Positions 45,376 to 53,838 of a stretch of DNA of 64,000 nt are shown here, piece by piece. A model generated the notes under the pieces. That model saw only the letters and a list, made by a program, of their open reading frames with translations, did not search any database and was not told the origin of the DNA. Each line of letters starts with the position of its first letter. Positions within the stretch are counted from its first letter, which is position 1. Origin of the DNA: Clostridium sp. KNHs205 (lineage in GTDB: Bacteria; Bacillota; Clostridia; Lachnospirales; Lachnospiraceae); NCBI RefSeq assembly GCF_000702945.1, contig NZ_JNLE01000003.1, positions 3,209,501 to 3,273,500 of the forward strand, in the 5' to 3' direction. Position numbers and translations under genes: made by a program.

Positions 45376-47226
45376 ATGTCTAAAAGAGAGAAGAAACAAT
45401 TGTTACGTATACTGCTGACAGCAGTACTTTATGCCATAGCTATTCTGCTTCCTTTTGAAGGAATCCCAAGATTAGCAGTCTTTTTGGTTGTATACCTGGT
45501 TATTGGAGGTGATATTCTTTTAAAAGCTGGAAGAAATATCCTGCATGGACAGGTTTTTGATGAAAACTTTTTAATGGCTGTTGCAACAGTAGGAGCCTTC
45601 TTTTTAGGGGAGTATCCGGAAGGTGTTGCAGTTATGTTGTTTTACCAGGTGGGGGAATGGTTTCAGTCCTATGCTGTTTCCAAGTCCAGACGTTCCATTT
45701 CTGAGCTTATGGATATAAGACCCGACTATGCGAATGTTTTAAGGGAAGGGCAGCTGGTGCAGGTGGACCCGGAAGAAGTACAGGTAGGTGATACAGTGGT
45801 TGTCAAGCCCGGGGAAAGAATACCTCTTGATGGTATAGTTTTAGAAGGCATTTCTGCTGTAGATACCTCCGCGCTGACCGGAGAGTCTGTGCCCAGAGAT
45901 GTACAGCCGGGGCAGGATATAATAAGCGGTTGTATTAATCAGACCGGAGTTTTGAATATTAAAGTAACAAAAGAGTTCGGGCAGTCTACAGTTGCCAAGA
46001 TTCTGGAGCTGGTGGAGAATGCCAGTGATAAGAAAAGTAAAAGTGAGAATTTTATAACAAAGTTTGCAAGGTATTATACTCCTATTGTTGTTATTGCAGC
46101 AGTATTGCTTGCGGTACTGCCACCACTGCTTTTGGGTCAGGAATTTAATATCTGGATAGCCAGAGCGTTAACCTTCTTAGTTATATCCTGTCCCTGTGCA
46201 CTTGTTATCTCCATTCCATTAAGTTTCTTTGGCGGTATCGGAGGTGCTTCAAAATCCGGCGTTCTTGTTAAGGGAAGTAATTACCTGGAGGCTTTGGCAG
46301 ATACTGAAATCGTGGTATTTGACAAGACAGGTACACTTACCAAAGGGTCCTTTGCAGTCAGCAAGATAATACCGGAAGAATTTTCAGCAGATGAACTGTT
46401 AGAAACAGCAGCTTATGCAGAGGATTATTCTAATCATCCTATCGCTCTCTCCATAAAAAAAGCTTTTGGAAAAGAGATAGAAACCTCCCGTATTGGTGAG
46501 ATTGAAGAAATTCCAGGTCATGGTGTTAAAGCGGTTATTGATGGCAAAGAGGTTCTGGCAGGTAATATTAAGCTGATGAAGAAGGAGAATATAGCCTGTA
46601 AAGAGGAACAGCAGGCGGGTACAGTGGTTCACCTGTCAATTGATGGTAGATATGCAGGTTATATTTGCATAGAAGATGAAATTAAAGAAGATTCACCTCG
46701 TGCAATTCAGGATTTAAAAGCAGCAGGTATCCGTAAAACGGTGATGTTAACAGGAGATTCGGATGCTGTAGGTCAGAAGGTGGCAAAGGAGTTAAAGCTT
46801 ACGAAAGCTTATACAGAACTGCTTCCGGCAGATAAAGTTGACCGTATGGAAGAATTAATGCAGGAGAAGAGTCCGAAAGGAAAATTGGCCTTTGTAGGCG
46901 ATGGTATTAATGATGCCCCGGTCCTTGCAAGAGCAGATATCGGTATAGCAATGGGTGGCTTAGGTTCAGATGCAGCCATTGAAGCGGCAGATGTAGTCAT
47001 TATGACTGACGAACCTTCTAAGATTGCCCAGGTTATGAAGATTTCCAAAAAGACACTTCGTATTGTAAGACAGAATATTGTACTTGCTTTAGGTGTTAAA
47101 GGTGTAGTTTTAATACTGGGTGCTCTTGGTTTAGCTTCTATGTGGGCAGCTGTATTCTCAGATGTTGGTGTGTCAGTGCTGGCTATTTTAAATGCGATGC
47201 GAGCTTTAAATATTAAAAAGATATAA
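45376..47226 (+). CDS. Heavy-metal P1B-type ATPase (Cd/Zn/Pb efflux)
   Basis: This 616-residue membrane pump has no N-terminal HMA domain. It carries TGES (LTGESVPRD), the CPC metal-site motif in ISCPCALVISIP (about 268-279), DKTGTLTKG (phosphorylated Asp about 316), the HP locus SNHPIALSI and the hinge GDGINDAPVLARADIGIAMGG. CPC with this hinge style fits Zn/Cd/Pb exporters. ATG 45376 follows GGAGGT. The detached HMA gene lies upstream and an ArsR repressor lies convergently downstream. Confidence 0.93.
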   Translation: MSKREKKQLLRILLTAVLYAIAILLPFEGIPRLAVFLVVYLVIGGDILLKAGRNILHGQVFDENFLMAVATVGAFFLGEYPEGVAVMLFYQVGEWFQSYAVSKSRRSISELMDIRPDYANVLREGQLVQVDPEEVQVGDTVVVKPGERIPLDGIVLEGISAVDTSALTGESVPRDVQPGQDIISGCINQTGVLNIKVTKEFGQSTVAKILELVENASDKKSKSENFITKFARYYTPIVVIAAVLLAVLPPLLLGQEFNIWIARALTFLVISCPCALVISIPLSFFGGIGGASKSGVLVKGSNYLEALADTEIVVFDKTGTLTKGSFAVSKIIPEEFSADELLETAAYAEDYSNHPIALSIKKAFGKEIETSRIGEIEEIPGHGVKAVIDGKEVLAGNIKLMKKENIACKEEQQAGTVVHLSIDGRYAGYICIEDEIKEDSPRAIQDLKAAGIRKTVMLTGDSDAVGQKVAKELKLTKAYTELLPADKVDRMEELMQEKSPKGKLAFVGDGINDAPVLARADIGIAMGGLGSDAAIEAADVVIMTDEPSKIAQVMKISKKTLRIVRQNIVLALGVKGVVLILGALGLASMWAAVFSDVGVSVLAILNAMRALNIKKI

Positions 47227-47235
47227 TGTTATATT

Positions 47236-47295
47236 AAAAAAACTATTTTGTACCTTAATTTCGAAGAAATTATATGGTCCAAAATAGTTTTTTTA
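47236..47295. terminator. Bidirectional terminator between ATPase and ArsR genes
   Basis: AAAAACTATTTTG pairs with CAAAATAGTTTTT, with A and T tracts at either side (47236-47293). It can serve both converging genes. Confidence 0.85.
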
Positions 47296-47296
47296 T

Positions 47297-47668
47297 CTAG
47301 TGGTTATGATTCGTTGGACAATTTAATTGAAAGTAATCATCGATCATTTGATGCACCAAATGTGCTTTTTTGTTATCAGCCAATGTATAATAAACTTCTT
47401 TTCCGTCGCGCCGGCTGGTTATAAGATTATTTAACTTCAGTGTTTTCAGATGATGGGAAACGGCTGCACCGCTCATATTAACAGCGGCGGCTATATTGGA
47501 AACACATTCTTCTGAGTGGCATAACAGCCACAATATACGCAGACGTGAACCGTCACAAAGCTGTTGAAAGGTGATGGCAGCTTCTAAAAACATAGAGGCC
47601 TCCGGCATTTTTTCCAGTACTTTATCAATATTCTGTCCATGATCATGGGGCATGGTAATGTTTTTCAT
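47297..47668 (-). CDS. ArsR/SmtB-family metal-responsive repressor
   Basis: The protein is about 123 residues. The winged helix-turn-helix has CDGSRLRILWLL, then AVNMSGAAVSHHLKTLKLNNLI and RRDGKEVYYTL. An N-terminal His-rich stretch (MPHDHGQ), the ELCVC-like position SEECVS, and a C-terminal His-containing tail (NHNH) are candidate metal ligands. ATG 47668 follows AAAGGAG; a longer reading from 47791 crosses the promoter. It probably represses the HMA/ATPase genes through the operator at 43876. Confidence 0.9.
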   Translation of the reverse strand: MKNITMPHDHGQNIDKVLEKMPEASMFLEAAITFQQLCDGSRLRILWLLCHSEECVSNIAAAVNMSGAAVSHHLKTLKLNNLITSRRDGKEVYYTLADNKKAHLVHQMIDDYFQLNCPTNHNH

Positions 47669-47722
47669 ATTGTAGCTCCTTTGAATCGGTTTTCCTGAAT
47701 TATGAAAATCCTTATGCTTAAT

Positions 47723-47751
47723 ATAGTATCCTTTCTGAGAATACATGTCAA
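47723..47751 (-). promoter_or_regulatory. Promoter of the arsR-type gene
   Basis: On the minus strand, TTGACA (47751-47746), a 17-base spacer and TACTAT (47728-47723) lie about 55 bases upstream of the ATG. No clear operator palindrome like that at 43876 was seen here. Confidence 0.7.
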
Positions 47752-48024
47752 ATGTTAAGTATGAAAGTAACAGATGATATGTAAGAAACATATTATAAAA
47801 ACTATTTTATATTATGTTTTAGAGCTATTTATTTTGTATAGCCATTTATTATCTATGTATGTATTAGAGTATTTATTTTGCATATTTATTCTACACAGCC
47901 ATTCTATATCATCATATTAGAGTTATTACAATTCTACATATATTTTTATAGGAAAATATATAAACAGAAAGACTATAATGCGAGTTATTTAAGGGATAGT
48001 TTCACTTTTGGTTATAAAAGAAAG

Positions 48025-48060
48025 ATTCTAAGAAATCATTAACGCTATTTCTTAGAATCC
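48025..48060 (-). terminator. Terminator of larE
   Basis: GATTCTAAGAAAT (48025-48037) pairs with ATTTCTTAGAATC (48048-48060). The minus strand continues TTTCTTTTAT. The rest of the 47669-48069 gap is AT-rich with no gene. Confidence 0.8.
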
Positions 48061-48069
48061 TGTATTACC

Positions 48070-48873
48070 TTATAAAGTCTCGTTCATACTGCCTGTACGG
48101 TAACCTTTTAAATCCAGTGCTGTATAAGAAAAACCGAACTTCTTAAAATTCTCCTGTACTTCCTTCATCAGATCAACATTAAAGAATTTTTCCATTTCAG
48201 GCTGTCCCACTTCAATTCGAGCTATTTCTCCGTGATGTCTTACACGAACCTGTCTGAATCCGTGGTCTAATAAGAATTGCTCGGCTTTATCTACCATTTC
48301 AAGTTTTTCTCTTGTTATTTTCTGTCCATAAGGAAATCTTGAGGAGAGACAGGCAAAAGCTGGTTTGTTCCAGGTAGGAAGATCCATTTCTTTTGATAGT
48401 GCTCTGATTTCATCTTTGGTAAGCTCGGCAGCTCGCAAAGGACTTAATACCTTATGCTCAGATACTGCCTGAAGACCAGGACGGTAGTCTCCTAAATCAT
48501 CCATATTAGAGCCTTCTGCAATGCTTGTGATACCTTTAGCAACTGCAATATCTATGATTTTATCAAACAGTTCGTTTTTGCACAAATAACAGCGGTTAAC
48601 GGGATTATCTGAGAAACCGTCTACATCCAGTTCCTCTGAATAAATTACCTCATGTGGTATGCCGTATTTCTGAGTAAAGGCAACGGCCTCTTTAAACTCT
48701 CTTTCTGGATAAGTAGATGAGCGTGCAGTGATTGCCAGCACTTTATCGCCTAATACATCAAAGGCAGCTTTTAATAAAAAGGTAGAATCTACACCACCGG
48801 AGAAAGCAATACAAAGGCTGTCAAGGGATGAGAGATTCTTTTTTAATACCTCAAATTTTTCATGTAGTTCCAT
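48070..48873 (-). CDS. larE: ATP-dependent sulfur transferase LarE
   Basis: This 267-residue PP-loop enzyme donates sulfur to the nickel-pincer nucleotide cofactor of lactate racemase and related enzymes. The PP-loop SGGVDSTFL (about 25-33) is clear, as are RCYLCKNELF and KPAFACLSSRFPYG, which includes the cysteine used as or beside the sulfur source. LarB, LarC and LarA genes are not in the window, so the cofactor user is unknown. AGAGGAAC precedes ATG. Confidence 0.9.
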   Translation of the reverse strand: MELHEKFEVLKKNLSSLDSLCIAFSGGVDSTFLLKAAFDVLGDKVLAITARSSTYPEREFKEAVAFTQKYGIPHEVIYSEELDVDGFSDNPVNRCYLCKNELFDKIIDIAVAKGITSIAEGSNMDDLGDYRPGLQAVSEHKVLSPLRAAELTKDEIRALSKEMDLPTWNKPAFACLSSRFPYGQKITREKLEMVDKAEQFLLDHGFRQVRVRHHGEIARIEVGQPEMEKFFNVDLMKEVQENFKKFGFSYTALDLKGYRTGSMNETL

Positions 48874-49039
48874 ATGTTCCTCTTTTCCTGCAAATACTAT
48901 TATTTAACTATGAATTGTTAACAATCTAATAGTATAACAAGCCGGCTGTCCTGTCAACAGGATGCCTTCATGTGTACAGGATACTACATTACTACATCTT
49001 TTTTTAATCCGAAGTTTAAAAATAGCTTCATATTCTTAA

Positions 49040-49345
49040 TTTAATCTTTTAGTGATGAATCCATCTTTTAAAATAACATATGTTTTTTTAAACTAACCTT
49101 TTAGTGATGAATCCATGTTTTAACTAACCTTATATTTTTCAATCTAAGCTTTTAATGATGAATCCATGTTTTAACTAACCTTATATTTTTCAATCTAAGC
49201 TTTTAATGATGAATCCATGGTTTAAAATAGCTTTATATTTTTAATCTAATCTTTTAGTGATGGATCCATGGTTTAAATAGCCTTATATTTTTCAATCTAA
49301 CCTTATACTGATGAATCTATGGTTTGAATATAGATTTATTTTTTT
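49040..49345. repeat. 51-bp tandem repeat, about six copies
   Basis: Copies containing (T)TTTAATGATGAATCCATG recur at about 49051, 49103, 49154, 49205, 49256 and 49307, with a constant 51-base step after the first. The region 48874-49507 between larE and the phosphoesterase gene is otherwise empty. No frame is credibly coding. Confidence 0.88.
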
Positions 49346-49507
49346 ATCTATCTTTTTAGTGTGTAACATAAAACCGTTTATTTGATACTTTTAAATGGGT
49401 AGTTGAGATATACTTTTTTAATTTTACCGAACCTTTGACGTAATATCTTCCATTTAATATTCCTGCTTTGTAATTGAAAAAATATTAATTAATCACTGTG
49501 TTTTCGC

Positions 49508-50437
49508 TTAACCCTCATTAAAATATTTGCTTAAGCAAGGGAAATTGTCCATTTTATATTTGCAAATTTTTTCGGGACCTCGAACTACGGTACGAACAAT
49601 ATTTAAGGTACCATTGTCATCTGCTTTTATTCTCCATTCTACCATTAGAATTGTATCATTAATAATTTCTATCCCGGTAAGGCCTTTGGAATGTATGCAG
49701 CAGCCGGTATTATAGTAAGGGAGTTCACTGGTTTTTGGAAAATGAGGTCTGTGGGTATGACCGCAGATAAGCATTCTCTTGTTCTTTATGATCCATACCT
49801 TATAATTCTTTTCAATCTTATGTCGTTTATAGAGATTTTTGGCGGGACTGGCAGGACTGTGTAAACCTACTACATGCAGAAAACGCCAGATATATCGAAG
49901 CATGAGCATGGAAATGTACCAGAGCTGATCATTCATAAGGTCACCTTGATGACCATGGACCACAAGTATTTCCTGGCCGGTTTCCCGGTGTTTGAGTACA
50001 ATGGCTTCATGTGGGATTAGATTGGTAAAAAGACTCTGTTTTTTTTGGTTGTATTCATCATAATAACTAAAGTAGTTCTTTTTTACGAACCTATTTTTCT
50101 TTAGATAAATATTGTGATTTCCGAAGAGGAAGATAAGACGGTTGTCATTACTGAATTTCTTCATTCCAAGAAATACATCGGTATGAGCAAGTCTTATATG
50201 ATTAAAGTCGGTATACTCCCAGAGTTCATCTCCGTCACCAACCTCTACATACTTATACCCTTCATTATAATAATAATCCAGTGCATGCAGGAAAACATGC
50301 TGATTTTTGGCGAATTCGTCAGAGGCACTATCATCTCCTCTATGGCAGTCACTGAAAAATATATATCTGGAATCTTTATCAAAGTATTCTACTTTAGCAT
50401 TCTTATATGCTTGTGAAAGACGTTTTTGTGTAAACAT
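49508..50437 (-). CDS. Calcineurin-like metallophosphoesterase
   Basis: This 309-residue cytosolic protein has the two-metal phosphoesterase motifs FFSDCHRGDD, VGDGDELWE, FGNHNIYL (the GNH motif), VVHGHQGD and ICGHTHRP. The form resembles LpxH-like and other large-loop phosphoesterases, but a Gram-positive host argues against lipid A synthesis. ATG 50437 follows AGGAGGT; a longer reading from 50503 has no site. The substrate is unknown. Confidence 0.87.
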   Translation of the reverse strand: MFTQKRLSQAYKNAKVEYFDKDSRYIFFSDCHRGDDSASDEFAKNQHVFLHALDYYYNEGYKYVEVGDGDELWEYTDFNHIRLAHTDVFLGMKKFSNDNRLIFLFGNHNIYLKKNRFVKKNYFSYYDEYNQKKQSLFTNLIPHEAIVLKHRETGQEILVVHGHQGDLMNDQLWYISMLMLRYIWRFLHVVGLHSPASPAKNLYKRHKIEKNYKVWIIKNKRMLICGHTHRPHFPKTSELPYYNTGCCIHSKGLTGIEIINDTILMVEWRIKADDNGTLNIVRTVVRGPEKICKYKMDNFPCLSKYFNEG

Positions 50438-50598
50438 CCATAACCTCCTGAAATATTCAGCTTGTAAAAACTGATAATATTTGATAATCTTAATTTTGTG
50501 CATTCCTCGAAGGTTTATACAGAAATTAATGCGTAAAAGGCTGCCGCAAGATGCTTCGGCCTCTTATTTGTGAAAATAACATAGGAGGTAAGAGATAT

Positions 50599-50703
50599 AT
50601 GTGTATGGTCGAAGGAAATATATTTTCAACCAATAGATTACACCAGGGAAATCCTCGGCTCAAATTTCGGGGCACAAATTGTATTTGCAGTATTGGAGAA
50701 TAA
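50599..50703 (+). CDS. Possible 34-residue peptide upstream of the radical SAM gene
   Basis: ATG 50599 is preceded by AGGAGGT (50584-50590) and starts a 34-codon ORF ending TAA 50701-50703, one base before the radical SAM ATG. The peptide has Cys2, Cys28 and Cys30 (NCICSIGE end), a basic middle and no signal peptide. A short Cys-bearing ORF with a strong ribosome site directly before a radical SAM/SPASM enzyme is the arrangement of many RiPP precursors. It could equally be a leader ORF that couples translation, or chance. Confidence 0.45.
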   Translation: MCMVEGNIFSTNRLHQGNPRLKFRGTNCICSIGE

Positions 50704-50704
50704 A

Positions 50705-51913
50705 ATGAAACGGTTTAAAAAAATATATATTGAGATAACGAACCTGTGTAATCTGTCCTGTAGTTTCTGCCCTAAAACAAAGCGGAAGAGTACTTATATG
50801 TCTCAGGAGCATTTTGAAAGAATAATCGGTGAAATAACCCCGTTTACAGATTATGTCTATCTTCATGTGAAAGGAGAACCCCTGCTGCATCCGATGCTGG
50901 GCAGTTTTCTTTCCATATGCAGCAAACATGGATTAAAGGTTAACATTACAACTAATGGGACGCTTATAAAAAAGGCGCTCCCTGAATTAAGGGCTAAGGA
51001 AGCCTTAAGGCAGATAAATTTTTCTTTGCATAGTTTTGGAGGAGGTTATGAGGAAGAGGAAGCTTACAGTCCTAAAGAAGCTGGCAGTTCTAAAGAAGCT
51101 TGCAGTTCTAAAGAAGCTTGCAGTTCTAAAGAAGCTTGCAGTTCTAAAGAAGCTTGCAGTCCTAAAGACACTGGCAGTTCTAAAGAAGCTTGCAGTTCTA
51201 GAGAAGCTGGCAGTCCTAAAGATACTTGCAGTCCTAGAGAAGCTGGCAGTCCTAAAGAAGCTTGCAGTTCTAAAGAAGCTTGCAGTCCTAAAGATACTTG
51301 CAGTCCTAGAGAAGCTGGCAGTCCTAGAGAAACTGGCAGTCATAAAGATACTTACAGTTTTAAAGAATCTGGCAGGAGAGACAGATACCTGGAGGATATC
51401 CTTGAAGGAGCAGATGAATTGCTGTGTTCAACAGCAACCAATATATCGTACCGTTTCTGGAACATGGATAAAATAGAGGATACCCATAGGACACCACATA
51501 AGATTAATGCTACCGGTAAATACCTAAACAGCCTGGAAAAGGCTTACGGTTATAAGGGCAGCCTGAAAGAAGATGTGAAGCCTGGAAGGGGTATAAAGCT
51601 TTCAGAAAGAGTATATATCAGCAGAGATTATGAGTTTACCTGGCCTGCACTAACAGAAGAAGAGGACGATGGCTGTGGTTTCTGTTATGGATTAAGAACT
51701 CATGTGGGAATACTCTCAGACGGTACGGTTATCCCCTGTTGTCTTGACGGTGAAGGAGTAATAAGCCTGGGAAATATAATAACGACGCCCTTTACAGAGA
51801 TTATTGACAGTCCAAGGGCAAAAGCTATCTATGACGGTTTTTCCGGCAGAAGAGCAGTAGAAGAACTATGCAGAAAATGTGGTTATCGTAAGAAATTCGG
51901 AAGTTTAAAATAG
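50705..51913 (+). CDS. Radical SAM/SPASM protein with internal Cys-rich hexapeptide repeats
   Basis: The protein is about 402 residues. The radical SAM cluster motif CNLSCSFC (Cys15, Cys19, Cys22) and core strands HVKGEPLLHP and NITTNGTLI are followed by a 102-residue insertion (122-223) of 17 hexapeptides. The core resumes, and a SPASM-like C-terminus has CGFCYGL, PCCLDGEG and LCRKCGYR. Without the insertion it resembles a widespread uncharacterised radical SAM/SPASM family. ATG 50705 follows GGAG; TTG 50693 is an alternative start. The reaction is unknown. Confidence 0.85.
   Translation: MKRFKKIYIEITNLCNLSCSFCPKTKRKSTYMSQEHFERIIGEITPFTDYVYLHVKGEPLLHPMLGSFLSICSKHGLKVNITTNGTLIKKALPELRAKEALRQINFSLHSFGGGYEEEEAYSPKEAGSSKEACSSKEACSSKEACSSKEACSPKDTGSSKEACSSREAGSPKDTCSPREAGSPKEACSSKEACSPKDTCSPREAGSPRETGSHKDTYSFKESGRRDRYLEDILEGADELLCSTATNISYRFWNMDKIEDTHRTPHKINATGKYLNSLEKAYGYKGSLKEDVKPGRGIKLSERVYISRDYEFTWPALTEEEDDGCGFCYGLRTHVGILSDGTVIPCCLDGEGVISLGNIITTPFTEIIDSPRAKAIYDGFSGRRAVEELCRKCGYRKKFGSLK
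51068..51373 (+). repeat. In-frame 18-bp coding repeat, 17 copies
   Basis: Exactly 306 bases encode 17 hexapeptides of pattern S-(S/P)-(K/R)-(E/D)-(A/T)-(C/G), such as SSKEAC, SPKDTC and SPREAG. Nine end in Cys, the rest mostly in Gly, a one-base TGC/GGC difference. All three forward frames and the reverse strand are long open readings because of the 18-base period. The repeats sit in a loop of the radical SAM core. Confidence 0.95.
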
Positions 51914-51916
51914 GTG

Positions 51917-51960
51917 AAAAGCAGCTGTCTCTTTGTTGAATTGAAACAGCTGCTTTTTAT
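51917..51960. terminator. Bidirectional terminator
   Basis: AAAAGCAGCTGT (51917-51928) pairs with ACAGCTGCTTTTT (51946-51958), between the radical SAM gene and the converging WG-repeat gene. Confidence 0.88.
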
Positions 51961-51967
51961 AATAGAG

Positions 51968-53671
51968 TTATTTTATTGGATTAAGAGCTTTATAAAAGTC
52001 CCCATCAAAGTTGAGAATATCTCGGATACTATCAAAGGGAATCTTAAATTCGGGGAAACCTGCTGCATATGGTGCAATATCATAGGGATAGAAATAGAGG
52101 TATAAATTCTTATCATCCAGATAGAAATATTGGTCGGCAGCAATAGCAGGATCTGCATCCTTAAAATAAATGGATTCTTCTTTTGCCGAATCTTCTTTTA
52201 CTTTTTCGGCTACAATGTCACTTAGAACATCAGCATAGCTGCTGTCTGATTTAAATAAATCTGAAAGCTCATAGATCTTACCAGTGGTAAGGTCAATCGG
52301 GTAGTAATTTCTTATAGGCATTCCATGAGCAGCACCCATAGGATAGTCATAGCCGGTCTGATATATCAATAATATATTGTTGATAAGGCTGCCTTCGAAA
52401 TTATCGTCTACAGTAAGATTATCCGCTTTGGTTAAATCCTTTCTGCCATCTACAAAAATCTTATAGAGCTCTTCATTGATTTGCTTCTCAACCTGGCTGT
52501 TAGTAAGACCTGTAAGGATGGGGTAATGTACAACTACATATTTATTTGATTTAAACTTCTCGGATTTTAAGGTTAGTGTATCATTTAATATAATATCATC
52601 TACTGTTTCATATAGGACCTTGCCTGCGGCAGTTTCATAACTAAAATCATTATCTATTTCAGCTTTTATTATATCGTCCTTAAGGGTCAGAGTACCTCTG
52701 CCTTGGAATTTAGGGAGAGTGGTAACAACCTTGCCATTGGTATCAATAAAATAAGTATAGTCGTCATCTGTTGCAGAAGCCACTCCATCACTGAAATTAC
52801 TCAGGTCATAGTAGATATAATCCGTAAGCTGTTTTCCCTTGGCATCAAAAAGTGCATAGGGAGTTGTATAAGAGGAGGAATAATCTTCTATATCTGTTTT
52901 CTGCATCACAGCAAAGATATTTTCGCCCAGATAGAACAGATTTGAGTAGCCGGTGTAATTTTCTGAGACATTAACCGGAAGAGGAATCTTTTCACCCCTA
53001 TAATTCATAGCTTCCATAATATTGCTTCCGGTGGTGTTATAAACGATGTAACCATCCCGGAAATCGGAGATATAGATATCATTTTCTTTTAATGTATAAC
53101 TGTTTAGAACATTTCCTTCTGTATCAATCTGCTGAATCTGATTATCTGTATATACATAAGCTTTCCCATCTTCAAAGGGGGAGGCAGCATTGTAAACGGC
53201 AGGGAGTATTATTGTTCCAGTGGTATCAATATAACCCTCCAGTGATTTGTTGTCCTTATAGACTTCAAAAACCGCATATCCTTCCTGAAAAGCACCGATG
53301 GTATTGGTGGTTCTATAAATTACATTGCCCTGCCTGTCTATAATAATGTATTCATTGGTTTGGGAGTCATGGACTACAGCAACTCCATCACTAAAATCAG
53401 TGGCTTGGTCATACACAGGTTCAATGACGAATTTTCCGGTAGAGTCGATATAACCAAAGAGCTTATCATCATCTTTAAGTATATACGCGGGATAGAGAGT
53501 ATCTATATTTTCATCAGCGGCGGCTTCCGTTGTCATATCTTTGGTCGCAATTTCTGTCTCTATGGTACTGTTACCGGTATTAACAGTAACCTGTTCGTTT
53601 GTCTGTTGTCTGCTGCAACCTCCGGCTGCCAGAACGATTAGCAGCAGAATTAAATAATTGGATTTTTTCAT
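51968..53671 (-). CDS. WG-repeat lipoprotein with C-terminal DUF3298-like domain
   Basis: The protein is about 567 residues. A lipoprotein signal (LAAGGC, Cys19) is followed by tandem WG-type repeats (FGYIDSTGKFVIEPVYDQA, LEGYIDTTGTIILPAVYNA and later diverged units) to about residue 340. A C-terminal RsiV/DUF3298-like domain follows, with the pattern YPMGAAHGMP, TTGKIYELSDLF and FYLDDKNLYLYFYPYDIAPYAAG. It should be anchored on the outer face of the membrane. The function is unknown. AAGGAG supports ATG 53671. Confidence 0.85.
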   Translation of the reverse strand: MKKSNYLILLLIVLAAGGCSRQQTNEQVTVNTGNSTIETEIATKDMTTEAAADENIDTLYPAYILKDDDKLFGYIDSTGKFVIEPVYDQATDFSDGVAVVHDSQTNEYIIIDRQGNVIYRTTNTIGAFQEGYAVFEVYKDNKSLEGYIDTTGTIILPAVYNAASPFEDGKAYVYTDNQIQQIDTEGNVLNSYTLKENDIYISDFRDGYIVYNTTGSNIMEAMNYRGEKIPLPVNVSENYTGYSNLFYLGENIFAVMQKTDIEDYSSSYTTPYALFDAKGKQLTDYIYYDLSNFSDGVASATDDDYTYFIDTNGKVVTTLPKFQGRGTLTLKDDIIKAEIDNDFSYETAAGKVLYETVDDIILNDTLTLKSEKFKSNKYVVVHYPILTGLTNSQVEKQINEELYKIFVDGRKDLTKADNLTVDDNFEGSLINNILLIYQTGYDYPMGAAHGMPIRNYYPIDLTTGKIYELSDLFKSDSSYADVLSDIVAEKVKEDSAKEESIYFKDADPAIAADQYFYLDDKNLYLYFYPYDIAPYAAGFPEFKIPFDSIRDILNFDGDFYKALNPIK

Positions 53672-53838
53672 ACAGCTTCTCCTTGTTGTCTCAATAAAAC
53701 ATTTGTTACAGAGCAAATCCTCCGTTGATGCACAGAGGACCCTCCCAGCTTAGTTATCTTATTTTATTATAACAGCACAGTACCAAGGTTTCAAATTAAG
53801 TTTCTGTGACGAAATCATTACATATTTGTCTTATATTA

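Noticed and set aside
51005..51476. Long overlapping ORFs on both strands across the radical SAM gene (LKKLAV-type and FFRTAS-type repeats)
   Set aside because: They arise from the 18-bp coding repeat in other frames. The radical SAM frame alone continues into conserved domains on both sides.
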